Source: Pseudomonas resinovorans NBRC 106553
GTDB taxonomy: Bacteria > Pseudomonadota > Gammaproteobacteria > Pseudomonadales > Pseudomonadaceae
DNA: 64,000 nucleotides
NCBI RefSeq assembly: GCF_000412695.1
Contig: NC_021499.1
Location: 4,650,001-4,714,000, forward strand
Direction of reading: 5' to 3'
The translations under genes were made by a program, and so were the position numbers. The notes below the pieces were generated by a model. The model was not told where the DNA came from. It ran no database searches and saw only the letters and a list, made by a program, of their open reading frames with translations. The stretch's first letter is position 1. Every line of letters starts with the position of its first letter. Of the stretch, positions 54,457-63,222 are shown piece by piece.

Positions 54457-54900
54457 ATGTACGTACGAATCTTCGCTGCGGTCTGGCTGCTCGTCTGCGC
54501 CTTGCTCGCCGTGGTCGCCTGGGGCTTCCAGGCGCCGTTCAGCTACGACCCGGTGGGCCCGCGCGCCTACCCCCTGCTGTTGCTGCTCCTGATGGCCGCC
54601 GCCGCCGTCTGGCTGCTGGTCAAACCCGGCGAGGCCGAAGACCTGCCGATTTCCTGGTCCCTGGCGCGCAAGGTCGCGCTGTTCATCGGCGGCCTGTTCG
54701 CCTACGCCCTGCTCTTCGAACCCCTGGGCTTCGTCCTCAGCACCGCCCTCGCGGGCTTCGGCCTGGGCCTGCTGTTCAACGGCCGGCCGCTGCCTAGCCT
54801 GCTCAGCGGCGTACTGATGGGCACGCTGCTCTATGGCCTGTTCGACTACCTGCTGGACGTCCCGCTGCCGATGGGCCTGTTGGCCATCCTGGAGAACTGA
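54457..54900 (+). CDS. tctB: Tripartite tricarboxylate transporter small subunit TctB
   Basis: This is a 147-residue membrane protein with four predicted spans (about 5-25, 38-57, 70-88 and 110-135) and the family motif GPRAYPLLLLLLM. It forms the small membrane part of the transporter with TctA. Its stop is one base before the tctA ATG. Confidence 0.92.
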   Translation: MYVRIFAAVWLLVCALLAVVAWGFQAPFSYDPVGPRAYPLLLLLLMAAAAVWLLVKPGEAEDLPISWSLARKVALFIGGLFAYALLFEPLGFVLSTALAGFGLGLLFNGRPLPSLLSGVLMGTLLYGLFDYLLDVPLPMGLLAILEN

Positions 54901-54901
54901 G

Positions 54902-56410
54902 ATGGAAACCCTCAACTTCCTGGCCCAGGGCTTCGACGTCGCCCTGCGCCCGATCAACCTGCTGGTGGCGCTGTTCGGCGCCTTCGTCGGCACCGTGGTG
55001 GGCCTGCTCCCGGGCCTGGGACCGATCAACGGCGTGGCCATCCTGCTGCCGCTGGCCTTCGCCCTAGGCCTGCCGCCGGAAACCGCACTGATCCTGCTGG
55101 CCGCCGTGTACCTGGGCTGCGAGTACGGCGGACGCATCTCCGCCATCCTGCTCAACGTGCCCGGTGACGCCGCCGCCATCATGACCACCCTCGACGGCTA
55201 CCCCCTGGCGCGCCAGGGCAAGGCGGGCATCGCCCTGTCGCTGTCGGCCATGAGCTCGTTCATCGGCAGCACCATCGCCACCATAGGCGTGGTTCTGTTC
55301 GCCCCCATCCTCGCCAACTGGGCGGTGGCCTTCGGCCCGGCCGAGTACTTCGTGCTGATGGTTTTCGCCATCGCCTGCCTCGGCGGCATGGTCGGCGACA
55401 AACCGGTCAAGACCCTGCTCTCGGCGTTGATCGGCCTGGGCCTGGCCACCGTGGGCGTGGACGCCACCACCGGCGTATACCGCTTCACCTTCGACAGCGT
55501 CGGGCTGTCCGACGGCATCCAGTTCGTGATCGTGGTCATCGGCCTGTTCAGCGTCAGCGAGATGCTGCTGATGCTCGAACACACCGCCACAGGCCAGCAG
55601 GCGGTCAAGGCCAGCGGGCGCATGCTGTTCAACCTCAAGGAGTTCTCCTTCACCTGGTGGAGCACCGTGCGCAGCTCCCTGGCCGGCTTCGTCATCGGTG
55701 TGCTGCCCGGCGCCGGCGCCACCATCGCCAGCGCCATCACCTACATGAGCGAGAAGCGCATGGCCGGAACCGGCGGCCGCTTCGGCGAAGGCGACCTGCG
55801 CGGCGTGGCGGCCCCGGAAGCGGCCAACAACGCCTCCGCCTGCGGCTCGCTGATCCCCATGCTGACCCTCGGCGTGCCGGGCTCGGGCACCACCGCGGTG
55901 ATGATCGGCGCCCTCACCCTCTACAACATCACCCCCGGCCCGCTGCTGTTCGAGCAGCAGCCCGACGTGGTCTGGGGGCTGATCGCCTCGCTGTTCATCG
56001 GCAACGTCATCCTGCTGGTGATGAACATCCCGCTGGTGGGGCTGTTCGCCCGCATGCTCACCGTGCCCACCTGGGTCCTGGTGCCGGCCATCACCGTGGT
56101 CAGCGTGGTGGGCGTGTACGCCGTGCACAGCACCACCTTCGACCTGGTACTGATGGCCGCCCTCGGGGTGTTCGGCTACCTGCTGCGCAAGATGGATTTC
56201 CCGATGTCGTCGCTGATCCTCGGCTTCGTCCTCGGCGAGCTGATGGAGTCCAACCTGCGCCGAGCCCTGTCCATCACCAACGGTGACCTCGGCATCCTCT
56301 GGAGCAGCCCCATCACCATCGGCCTCTGGGTACTGACCGCCGTCATGCTGGCCCTGCCGGGCATCCGCTGGATGCGCGCCCGCGCCAAGGCGAAGCTCGC
56401 CCATGCCTAA
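54902..56410 (+). CDS. tctA: Tripartite tricarboxylate transporter large subunit TctA
   Basis: This is a 502-residue membrane protein with about 11-12 spans. The two signature loops are VVGLLPGLGPINGVAIL (near 34-50) and IGVLPGAGATIASAITYM (near 262-279), and the CGSLIPMLTLGVPGSGTTAVM segment lies near 316. ATG 54902 was chosen; the longer frame overlaps tctB entirely. Its end overlaps the AbrB-family gene by 8 bases. Confidence 0.95.
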   Translation: METLNFLAQGFDVALRPINLLVALFGAFVGTVVGLLPGLGPINGVAILLPLAFALGLPPETALILLAAVYLGCEYGGRISAILLNVPGDAAAIMTTLDGYPLARQGKAGIALSLSAMSSFIGSTIATIGVVLFAPILANWAVAFGPAEYFVLMVFAIACLGGMVGDKPVKTLLSALIGLGLATVGVDATTGVYRFTFDSVGLSDGIQFVIVVIGLFSVSEMLLMLEHTATGQQAVKASGRMLFNLKEFSFTWWSTVRSSLAGFVIGVLPGAGATIASAITYMSEKRMAGTGGRFGEGDLRGVAAPEAANNASACGSLIPMLTLGVPGSGTTAVMIGALTLYNITPGPLLFEQQPDVVWGLIASLFIGNVILLVMNIPLVGLFARMLTVPTWVLVPAITVVSVVGVYAVHSTTFDLVLMAALGVFGYLLRKMDFPMSSLILGFVLGELMESNLRRALSITNGDLGILWSSPITIGLWVLTAVMLALPGIRWMRARAKAKLAHA

Positions 56411-57425
56411 GTGGTTGCTGACGCCCCTGGTGGGCGCCGCCGGCGGTTGGCTGGCCAGCCTGGTGGGCTGGCCGCTGCCCTGGATGGTGGGCTCGCTGTT
56501 GGCGGTGATCGCCGTGCGCTGCATCGGCAACCTGCCATTGGCGGAAGTACCCGGGGCGCGCAAATGCGGCCAGTGGGTGGTGGGTGTGGGCATCGGCCTG
56601 CACTTCACCCCCGCGGTGATCGAACAGGTGCTGGCCAACAGCGCCATCATCCTGGTCGGCGCCGTGGCCACCACCCTCTCCAGCGTGATCGGCATCCGCC
56701 TGATGCTGCGCAGCGGCGAGGATCGCGCCACCGCCTTCTTCGCCAGCATGCCGGGTGGCGCCAGCGAGATGGTCAACCTCGGCCAGCGCAACGGCGCGGT
56801 CACCAGCCGCGTCGCCGCCGGCCAGAGCCTGCGCCTGTTGCTGGTGGTGCTCAGCGTGCCGGCATTGTTCCAGCTGTTCCTCGGCGCGCCTCCCACCGCC
56901 CACCAGGCCGCTGCGGTGGATGGGTCCTGGCTGGCCCTGGCGCTGGCTGGCGGCGCGGCCCTGGCGCTGCTGATGCAGCGCTATCGCCAACCCAACCCCT
57001 GGCTGATCGGCCCGCTGCTGGTCAGTGCCGCCCTGAGCATCGGCTTCGACCTGCAACTGGGCCTGCCCCAGGGCGCCAGCCAGCTCGGCCAGTGGCTGAT
57101 CGGCAGCGCCCTGGGCTGCCACTTCGACCGCGCCTTCTTCCACCGTGCCCCTTCCTTCATCGCCCGCACCCTGCTGGCCACCTCCCTGGGCATGGCCTTC
57201 GCCGCCGTGGCCGCCGAACTGCTCGGCTGGCTGGACGGCCTCGACCACCGCTCGCTGATGCTGGGGATGATGCCGGGCGGCATCGCCGAACTCAGCCTCA
57301 CCGCCGAGGCGCTGCAACTGTCGGTGCCGCTGGTGACCGCCCTGCAGGTGCTGCGACTGCTACTGGTGCTGTTTCTCGCCGAGCCGGTGTTCCGGCGTTG
57401 GCAGAAACGCGAGAGCCACGCTTAG
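56403..57425 (+). CDS. AbrB-family membrane protein
   Basis: This 340-residue protein has about ten membrane spans arranged as an internal duplication. MPGGASEMVNLGQRNGA near residue 116 and its counterpart MMPGGIAELSLTAEALQ near 289 are the repeat hallmark of the AbrB/TIGR03082 family (often called putative ammonia monooxygenase, a misnomer). It overlaps tctA by 8 bases, so it is translated with the citrate transporter. It may export or import an organic acid (inference). A terminator overlaps its stop. Confidence 0.85.
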   Translation: MPKWLLTPLVGAAGGWLASLVGWPLPWMVGSLLAVIAVRCIGNLPLAEVPGARKCGQWVVGVGIGLHFTPAVIEQVLANSAIILVGAVATTLSSVIGIRLMLRSGEDRATAFFASMPGGASEMVNLGQRNGAVTSRVAAGQSLRLLLVVLSVPALFQLFLGAPPTAHQAAAVDGSWLALALAGGAALALLMQRYRQPNPWLIGPLLVSAALSIGFDLQLGLPQGASQLGQWLIGSALGCHFDRAFFHRAPSFIARTLLATSLGMAFAAVAAELLGWLDGLDHRSLMLGMMPGGIAELSLTAEALQLSVPLVTALQVLRLLLVLFLAEPVFRRWQKRESHA

Positions 57426-57448
57426 CCCGCCTTGCGCGGGCTTTTTTT
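57424..57448 (+). terminator. Terminator of the opdH-tctCBA-abrB operon
   Basis: AGCCCGC (57424-57430) pairs with GCGGGCT (57436-57442), followed by TTTTTTT. The stem starts within the stop codon of the AbrB-family gene. The rest of 57449-57527 holds nothing I recognise. Confidence 0.92.
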
Positions 57449-57527
57449 GGTTTGCCCAATGGTGCCCTCGCTTGGCTCCGGGCTTGTGGCGGCTCCTCTC
57501 ACGCCGGTAGGCGCGAAGCAGTCCTGA

Positions 57528-57820
57528 TGCCCATAGCGGCCTGAAACGAAGCATCGATGATGACGCCGCGCCAACCGCCCCTTCAGGAGGCCGAGTGGAA
57601 TCCTTGCGCAGGGGGACGAGCGGCATGGATGCCGCGAGAGCCGCGCAGGGCCATGGATGGCCCTTCGCGGCGGGCCCCCGAAGCAAGGATGTAGCGAGGG
57701 AACCCCGGCGAAGCCGGGGCCGGATGCAGGGGCAAGCGCTTTGGTTACTTTCTGGCGTTTGAGAAAGTGACTCGCCCGGGAGGGCGAAACAGAACCCCGA
57801 AGCCCGCTCGGCAATGAGCC
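57528..57820 (+). repeat. Long structured dispersed repeat, copy B (possible RNA element)
   Basis: This is the second copy of the element at 20207-20531, same strand, 293 bp. P1 is 57600-57607 with 57683-57690. H1 is 57620-57635 (loop TGGA) and H2 is 57640-57671 (loop TGGA). Stem 3 is a perfect CCCCGGC-GAA-GCCGGGG (57703-57719), stem 4 is 57745-57753 with 57762-57770, and stem 5 is TCGCCC/GGGCGA (57772-57777 with 57782-57787). It lies between a terminator and the start of a plus-strand lipoprotein gene, so it could also be its 5' leader. Confidence 0.75.
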
Positions 57821-57940
57821 GGACACCCAAGCTAGAAGCCCACATACAAATCTTCCCGCAACATCCCGTTGCGCGCGCGATCTCACGGGTAATGAGAGCC
57901 GCCTATGCTCTCCCCTATCCACTTCCGCCAAGGCCGCCCC

Positions 57941-58804
57941 ATGCCCGGACGCATCGCCCGCCTTCGCTTCCTCATGCTCGCCGTCGGCCTTCTGCTGCTG
58001 GCCGCCTGCAGCCGCCTCGACCTGGCCTACCGCAACCTCGACCTGCTGATCCCCTGGTGGATCGGCACCTACGTCAGCCTCGACGACGAGCAGAAGGCCT
58101 GGCTGGAGCCACGCCTGGATCAGCACCTGGCGTGGCACTGCGACACCCAGCTGCCGGAGTACGTCGCCTGGCTCGAACAACTGGGCCAGCTCAGCCAGCG
58201 GCCACAGGTGAGCGCCAACGACCTGCGCGGACAACTGGTGCAGGTCCGCGAGGCCGCACAGAACATCGCGGTGCAGATCACCCCCACGGCGTTGGGCCTG
58301 GCGGAAAGCCTCACGCCCAAGCAGATGGGCGAACTCTACGTGGCCATGGACGAGCGCAATGCCGAGCTGCGCGAGAAACATGTCGCGCCATCGCGCAAGC
58401 AACAGGCTGCGGCCCGGACCCTGCGCATGCGTGAGTCGGTGGAAGAGTGGATGGGGCCCTTGCGACCGAGCCAGGTGGCGCACATCGACGCCTGGGCCAA
58501 GGCGCGCGGCGACTACAACAAGACCTGGGCCGAGAACCGCGAGAACTGGCAAAAGGCGCTGCGCAGCACCCTTTACGACCGCCACAACGCCGACTTCCGG
58601 GCGCGCCTCACGGCCCTGCTGCAGGAGCCGGAAGACTTCTGGACCGAGGCGTACCGCAAGGCCTACCCGGCGTCCGAGGCGGCCCTGGCGCAGCTGTTCG
58701 CCGACCTGCTCAACAGTGCCGACGAGGGCCAGCGCAGCACGCTGCGCCAGCGTATCGGCGACTTGAGCAGCGACCTCAAGGGCCTGGCCTGCTACCCGCG
58801 CTGA
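57941..58804 (+). CDS. Lipoprotein, DUF6279-like, unknown function
   Basis: This 287-residue lipoprotein starts MPGRIARLRFLMLAVGLLLLAAC (lipobox LLAAC, Cys23). A mature all-alpha domain follows, rich in Trp and charged residues (LDLAYRNLDLLIPWWIGTYVSLDDEQKAWLEPRL). This start and length match the DUF6279 family of pseudomonads. An upstream ATG at 57905 would lengthen the signal peptide by 12 residues. Its role is unknown. Confidence 0.82.
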   Translation: MPGRIARLRFLMLAVGLLLLAACSRLDLAYRNLDLLIPWWIGTYVSLDDEQKAWLEPRLDQHLAWHCDTQLPEYVAWLEQLGQLSQRPQVSANDLRGQLVQVREAAQNIAVQITPTALGLAESLTPKQMGELYVAMDERNAELREKHVAPSRKQQAAARTLRMRESVEEWMGPLRPSQVAHIDAWAKARGDYNKTWAENRENWQKALRSTLYDRHNADFRARLTALLQEPEDFWTEAYRKAYPASEAALAQLFADLLNSADEGQRSTLRQRIGDLSSDLKGLACYPR

Positions 58805-58820
58805 GGCCGTTTGACCGTTC

Positions 58821-58873
58821 GTAGGAGCGAGCTCTGCTCGCGAAAGAAGCTTCGCGAGTAGAGCCCGTTCTTA
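58821..58873. repeat. Degenerate GTAGGAGCGAGCTCTGCTCGCGAA inverted repeat
   Basis: The left arm (58821-58844) is GTAGGAGCGA-GCTCTGCTCGCGAA. The right arm (58851-58873, TTCGCGAGTAGAGC...) pairs with it imperfectly. It sits between the convergent lipoprotein and ung genes. The ung stop codon (TTA on the plus strand, 58871-58873) is where the arm's terminal CTCCTAC would be expected. Confidence 0.65.
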
Positions 58874-59569
58874 TGCGAGCGCCGGCAGGCTCCAGTCGAT
58901 GGGCTCGAGCCCGTGCTGGGCGAGGAACTTGTTGCAACGGCTGAAGTGGCCATTGCCCAGGAAACCCCGGTACGCCGACAGCGGCGACGGGTGCGCCGAC
59001 TTCAGGATCAGGTGCTTGGTGGGATCGATCAGCCGCTCCTTGCTCTGGGCATGGGCGCCCCAGAGCAGGAACACCAGGCGCGGCTGGCTCTGGCTGACCA
59101 CCTCGATCACCTTGTCGGTGAAGGGTTGCCAGCCGGCGGCGGCATGGGAGCCGGCGCGGGCCTGCTCCACGGTGAGGGAGGTGTTGAGCAGCAGCACGCC
59201 CTGCTCCGCCCAGGACTGCAGGTAGCCGTGGGACGGAATCTCGATGTTCAGGTCGCGCTTGAGCTCCTTGTAGATGTTCTGCAAGGACGGCGGCGTCGGT
59301 ACTCCCGGCTGCACCGAGAAGCACAGGCCATGGGCCTGGCCGGGCCCGTGGTAAGGGTCCTGGCCGATGACCACCACCTTCACCCGCTCCAGGGGCGTGG
59401 AGTTCAGCGCGTTGAAGATCAGCGGCCCCGGCGGGAACACCACCTTGCCGGCGGCTTTCTCCTGGCGCAGGAACTCGCCCAGGGCCTTCATGTAGGGCTT
59501 GTCGAACTCGTCCCGCAGGGCGTCTTTCCAGCTCTCTTCGAGCTTGATCCGGTCGTCGCTTTCAGTCAT
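58871..59569 (-). CDS. ung: Uracil-DNA glycosylase
   Basis: Ung removes uracil from DNA. It has 232 residues, with [18 protein letters not shown] (catalytic Asp71), [17 protein letters not shown] and the C-terminal [13 protein letters not shown] with the catalytic His. The family-I signature is complete. Its last residues and stop overlap a repeat element. Confidence 0.97.
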   Translation of the reverse strand: MTESDDRIKLEESWKDALRDEFDKPYMKALGEFLRQEKAAGKVVFPPGPLIFNALNSTPLERVKVVVIGQDPYHGPGQAHGLCFSVQPGVPTPPSLQNIYKELKRDLNIEIPSHGYLQSWAEQGVLLLNTSLTVEQARAGSHAAAGWQPFTDKVIEVVSQSQPRLVFLLWGAHAQSKERLIDPTKHLILKSAHPSPLSAYRGFLGNGHFSRCNKFLAQHGLEPIDWSLPALA

Positions 59570-59678
59570 TGCTCTATCTGTTCCGTATCGGTTGCCGGGG
59601 CGCTTCCCGCCCGATGGTCGGGCACCCTAAGAAATGCCCACTACCCTTGTCAATCAAGGACGCCTGGAGCAAGCCCGC

Positions 59679-60524
59679 ATGGACAATCGCCACGACACCG
59701 TGAAAGTCGCGCTCTACGAGCGCTTTCTCAAGGACGCCGATGCGTTACCACCGATGCCGGAGGCGTCCCTGCGCCTGCGCCAGTTGCTGGCCGGCGAAAC
59801 CTCCTCCCTTGAGCAACAAAGCGCCTTGCTTGCGACCTACCCCGCCGTCGCCGAACGCCTGATGGAGTTCGCCAGCCTGCCCCTGCTCGGCCATATCCGC
59901 CCCGGCGCGCAACTGCTGGACGTGGTCCGGCAACTGGATGGCAGGCGCCTGGCCAACCTGGTGCTCGCCTTCGAGTTGCACCAGTTGTTCGAGGGCGACG
60001 AGCCGAGCCTGCAGAAAGTCTTCGGCAAACGCTGGAACCTCAGCCTGCAACGGGCCGCCTATAGCGCCGGCCTGGCCCAGCATCTCCCACACCTGCAGGA
60101 GGAAGACGCCTTGCTGGCCGGCCTGCTGCAGGATGTCGGCAGCCTGCCGCTGCTCGGGGAACTGCAGCGCTGGCCGCAGGTGTCGCGCCTGGAGGTCGAC
60201 CTGCAACGGCTTTGCGAGCAGTTGTCCGCCGAGCTGGGGGTGCTGCTGCTGACGGCCTGGAAACTGCCCGGCTCGCTACAGGAATGCGCGCGCCTGCGCC
60301 GCGACTGGTGCCGGCAGCACAAGGGCCCGGTGGACCTCGCCGACGTGGTGCAGGTCGCCAGCCAGCTACTGGACGAGCCACGCAACGACGACCGCCTGGC
60401 CCGTCTGCCCGCCTACCAGCGCATGGAGCTGCCGACGCCCCAGGCGCTGCGTGCCGAGCTGGCGGAAGTGGTGGCGCTCTGGTTGAAACTGCTGGGGGGC
60501 AGGCCCGTGGAAACGGATGCCTGA
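59679..60524 (+). CDS. Second HDOD-domain protein
   Basis: This 281-residue protein is predicted to be HDOD: ADALPPMPEASLRLRQLLAG, then LLATYPAVAERLMEFASLPLLG, LVLAFELHQLFEG and ALLAGLLQDVGSLPLLGEL. It follows the same plan as the protein at 48125 but is more divergent. There is no other domain. ATG 59679 was chosen because TGGAGC lies 9 bases upstream; an upstream ATG at 59634 adds 15 residues. It is divergent from ung. Confidence 0.75.
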   Translation: MDNRHDTVKVALYERFLKDADALPPMPEASLRLRQLLAGETSSLEQQSALLATYPAVAERLMEFASLPLLGHIRPGAQLLDVVRQLDGRRLANLVLAFELHQLFEGDEPSLQKVFGKRWNLSLQRAAYSAGLAQHLPHLQEEDALLAGLLQDVGSLPLLGELQRWPQVSRLEVDLQRLCEQLSAELGVLLLTAWKLPGSLQECARLRRDWCRQHKGPVDLADVVQVASQLLDEPRNDDRLARLPAYQRMELPTPQALRAELAEVVALWLKLLGGRPVETDA

Positions 60525-60552
60525 ACCCGGCCCCAGCCGGACTGCAGACGAG

Positions 60553-60622
60553 GTAGGAGCGAATTCATTCGCGAATCGGACCCACGGGCCTCACGGCCCT
60601 TCGCGATTGAAATCGCTCCTAC
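60553..60622. repeat. Inverted repeat GTAGGAGCGAATTCATTCGC...CGCTCCTAC
   Basis: The left arm GTAGGAGCGAATTCATTCGCGA (60553-60574) pairs with TCGCGATTGAAATCGCTCCTAC (60601-60622), and the middle contains the palindromic GGGCC-TCAC-GGCCC. It lies between convergent genes (HDOD and the AraC regulator). The left arm core is identical to the repeat at 14281. Confidence 0.8.
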
Positions 60623-60698
60623 ATCGAGCCGGCCGTGCCAAATGTCGCACCGAGCTCGATCTCAGAGAGGGGCTCGGAGGCGCAACCATCGCCCCGCC

Positions 60699-61580
60699 TC
60701 ACCCCTGGTGCAGCGCCCGGTAATGGGTCGGCGCCATCCCCACCACCTTGCGGAACAGCCGCGAGAAGTAATAGACATCCTCGTAACCCAGCTGCTCGGC
60801 GATCTGCTTCACGCCCTGGTTGCCTTCGTCCAGCAGCCGGCAGGCGTGGGCCATTTTCAGCTGGATGAAATCCTGGATCGGCGAGTGGCCGGTCAGGGCA
60901 CGGTAGGTCTTGGCGAAATGGAAGCGCGACAGCTTGAACTGCGCCGCCAACTGGTCGAGGTTGAGACTGTCGTGCAGGTGGGCACGCATCACCGCCTGCA
61001 CCGCGTCCACGTCGAGCACCCGGCCGGACTTGAGATAGCCACGCACGGGCAACACCGCCAAGGACGTCAGCAGGGTCTGCAACTGGTGGGCGGCATGGAT
61101 GAAGTGCGGCAGGTTCAGGCCCTGCCGGCGCAACCCCAGCAGGGCGTCGAAATCCGCCAGCAAGCGCGGTTGCACACCGATGCGGCGCAGCGTGGCCTGC
61201 CCCAGGGGACGCAGGTAGTCCGCGACCAGCTCACCCTCGAAATGCACCCAGTAGATGCTCCAGGGTCGCTGCGGATCGGCGCCATAGGTATGGGCGCGGC
61301 CCTTGGGCAGCAGCAACAGGTCGCCACCTCCCACCGCTATTCGTCCATCCCCACTGTCCAGCCAGCCCTGCCCGGAACGGCAGTAGATCAGCAGGTCGTC
61401 CTCGGGCTCCGCACGCGCCATGAGGTGCCCCTGGGCCTCCGGGTAATAGCCCAGGGCCAGTGGATAACAGGCCGACGTCAGCGGGTGGCGGGCCAACAGC
61501 CGACGCAGGCGGGGCGGTGTGGTGAAGCGCACGCCATTGGCCGGCAACGGCCAGTTCGAGGTTTCCACGGAGCGGCTCAT
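60699..61580 (-). CDS. AraC-family regulator, probable activator of the mmsA-like operon
   Basis: This 293-residue protein has an N-terminal cupin/AraC ligand domain (about 15-160: LIYCRSGQGWLDSGDGRIAVGGGDLLLLPKGRAHTYG) and a C-terminal two-HTH AraC domain (about 190-285: LDQLAAQFKLSRFHFAKTYRALTGHSP and GVKQIAEQLGYEDVYYFSRLFRKVVG). It is divergent from the mmsA-like gene, whose promoter carries two 21-bp-spaced direct repeats, and the layout mirrors mmsR-mmsAB. Confidence 0.85.
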   Translation of the reverse strand: MSRSVETSNWPLPANGVRFTTPPRLRRLLARHPLTSACYPLALGYYPEAQGHLMARAEPEDDLLIYCRSGQGWLDSGDGRIAVGGGDLLLLPKGRAHTYGADPQRPWSIYWVHFEGELVADYLRPLGQATLRRIGVQPRLLADFDALLGLRRQGLNLPHFIHAAHQLQTLLTSLAVLPVRGYLKSGRVLDVDAVQAVMRAHLHDSLNLDQLAAQFKLSRFHFAKTYRALTGHSPIQDFIQLKMAHACRLLDEGNQGVKQIAEQLGYEDVYYFSRLFRKVVGMAPTHYRALHQG

Positions 61581-61607
61581 GGGCTGTTCTTGTCGTAACC
61601 TTCAATC

Positions 61608-61670
61608 CCAAGATCGTCCATCCCTCGGCCAAGATCGTCAATCCACATCTGGATCGGTGGCCGCTATAAA
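61608..61670 (+). promoter_or_regulatory. mmsA-like gene promoter with AraC-type direct repeats
   Basis: CCAAGATCGTCCATCC (61608-61623) and CCAAGATCGTCAATCC (61629-61644) are direct repeats 21 bp apart. TATAAA (61665-61670) is a good -10. The expected -35 (61642-61647, TCCACA) is poor and overlaps the second repeat. That is the class II activator layout typical of AraC-family promoters. Confidence 0.7.
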
Positions 61671-61712
61671 AGCAAGAAACAACAAGGTCCCGTCTTACGG
61701 GTGGAGGACCAG

Positions 61713-63206
61713 ATGACCAAGACGATTCCCCAGCTGATCGATGGCGAGTGGCGAGAAAGCCGCGCCCGCGAGCTGATTGAAGTCACCGATCCGACTACCC
61801 AGGAAGTCCTGGCCCTGGCGCCCAAGGCCACCGCGGAGGAGATCGAGGCCGCCGTCGCCAGCGCCAAGGAAACCTTCCAGAGCTGGCGCGAGGTACCGGT
61901 GCCCGAGCGCGCCCGCCTGATGCTGCGCTACCAGCAACTGCTCAAGGACCACCACGACGAACTGGCCGAACTGCTGGCCAGCGAGACCGGCAAGACCCTG
62001 GCCGATGCCAAGGGCGATGTCTGGCGCGGCATCGAAGTCGCCGAGCACGCCGCCAACGTGGCCAGCCTGATGATGGGCGAGACGGTGGAGAACGTAGCCC
62101 GCGAGATCGACACCGCCAGCTGGGTGCAGCCACTGGGCGTCTGCGTCGGCATCACCCCCTTCAACTTCCCGGCGATGATCCCACTGTGGATGTTTCCCCT
62201 GGCCATCGCCTGCGGCAACACCTTCGTCCTCAAGCCCTCCGAGCAGGACCCCTTGACCCCCAACCGCCTGGCCGAACTGTTCATCGAAGCCGGCGCCCCC
62301 AAGGGCGTGTTGCAGGTGATCCACGGCGGTCGCGAACAGGTGGACGCCCTGCTCACCCACCCGGATGTGCGCGCCATCTCCTTCGTCGGTTCCGTATCGG
62401 TGGGCCAGCACATCTACCGTACCGGCACCTCCCACCTGAAGCGGGTGCAGGCCTTCGCCGGCGCCAAGAACCACATGGTGGTGCTGCCCGACGCCCACAA
62501 GGACCAGGTGCTGAGCAATCTGGTGGGAGCCAGCTGCGGTGCCGCCGGCCAGCGCTGCATGGCCATCAGCGTGGCGATTTTCGTGGGCGAGGCGCGGCAA
62601 TGGATTCCCGAACTGGCCGCGCAGATGGCGGAGCTGCGGCCGGGCCACTGGCGGGATGCCCATTCCGCCTTCGGTCCATTGATCAGCCAGCAGGCGCGCC
62701 AGCGGGTGCTGCGCCTGATCGCCGAGGGCAAGGCCGAAGGTGCCGAATGCCTGCTCGACGGCTCCCAATGCCAGGTGCCGGGCTACCCGAAGGGCAACTG
62801 GCTGGGCCCCACCCTGTTCCGTGGCGTCTCGCCGAAAATGAGCCTGTACCGCGAGGAAGTCTTTGGCCCGGTGCTGGTGTGCATGGAGGTGGACAGCCTC
62901 GATGCGGCCATCGCCCTGGTCAACGCCAACCCCTACGGCAACGGCACCAGCCTGTTCACCCGCTCCGGCGGCGCCGCGCGGCACTTCCAGCATGCGGTGG
63001 AAGTGGGCCAGGTGGGCATCAACGTGCCCATCCCCGTGCCCCTGCCCTTCTTCTCCTTCACCGGCTGGAAGGGCTCCTTCTACGGCGACCTGCACGCCTA
63101 CGGCAAACAAGCGGTGCGCTTCTACACCGAAACCAAGACGGTCACCTCACGCTGGTTCGACGACAGCGCCGTGGCCGGCCCCAACCTCACCATCCAGTTG
63201 AAATAA
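61713..63206 (+). CDS. CoA-acylating methylmalonate-semialdehyde dehydrogenase-like enzyme
   Basis: This 497-residue aldehyde dehydrogenase of the MmsA/IolA type converts (methyl)malonate semialdehyde to propionyl- or acetyl-CoA in valine (and inositol) breakdown. Landmarks are [35 protein letters not shown], the MmsA-specific [11 protein letters not shown] segment, catalytic Cys282 in GQRCMAIS, and the [23 protein letters not shown] tail. ATG 61713 was chosen because GTGGAGG lies 6 bases upstream; a GTG at 61701 overlaps that site. I leave the symbol blank because pseudomonads often have several paralogs. Confidence 0.9.
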   Translation: MTKTIPQLIDGEWRESRARELIEVTDPTTQEVLALAPKATAEEIEAAVASAKETFQSWREVPVPERARLMLRYQQLLKDHHDELAELLASETGKTLADAKGDVWRGIEVAEHAANVASLMMGETVENVAREIDTASWVQPLGVCVGITPFNFPAMIPLWMFPLAIACGNTFVLKPSEQDPLTPNRLAELFIEAGAPKGVLQVIHGGREQVDALLTHPDVRAISFVGSVSVGQHIYRTGTSHLKRVQAFAGAKNHMVVLPDAHKDQVLSNLVGASCGAAGQRCMAISVAIFVGEARQWIPELAAQMAELRPGHWRDAHSAFGPLISQQARQRVLRLIAEGKAEGAECLLDGSQCQVPGYPKGNWLGPTLFRGVSPKMSLYREEVFGPVLVCMEVDSLDAAIALVNANPYGNGTSLFTRSGGAARHFQHAVEVGQVGINVPIPVPLPFFSFTGWKGSFYGDLHAYGKQAVRFYTETKTVTSRWFDDSAVAGPNLTIQLK

Positions 63207-63222
63207 GAACGGCGGAGCCAAG

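Noticed and set aside
55064..56896. A 610-residue open frame antisense to tctA and the AbrB gene
   Set aside because: It spans two clearly coding genes on the other strand; Gly/His/Glu/Gln-rich low-complexity composition and no domain.
57905..57940. Earlier ATG for the DUF6279-like lipoprotein
   Set aside because: It would place 12 polar residues before a complete lipoprotein signal; the later ATG gives a standard signal peptide.
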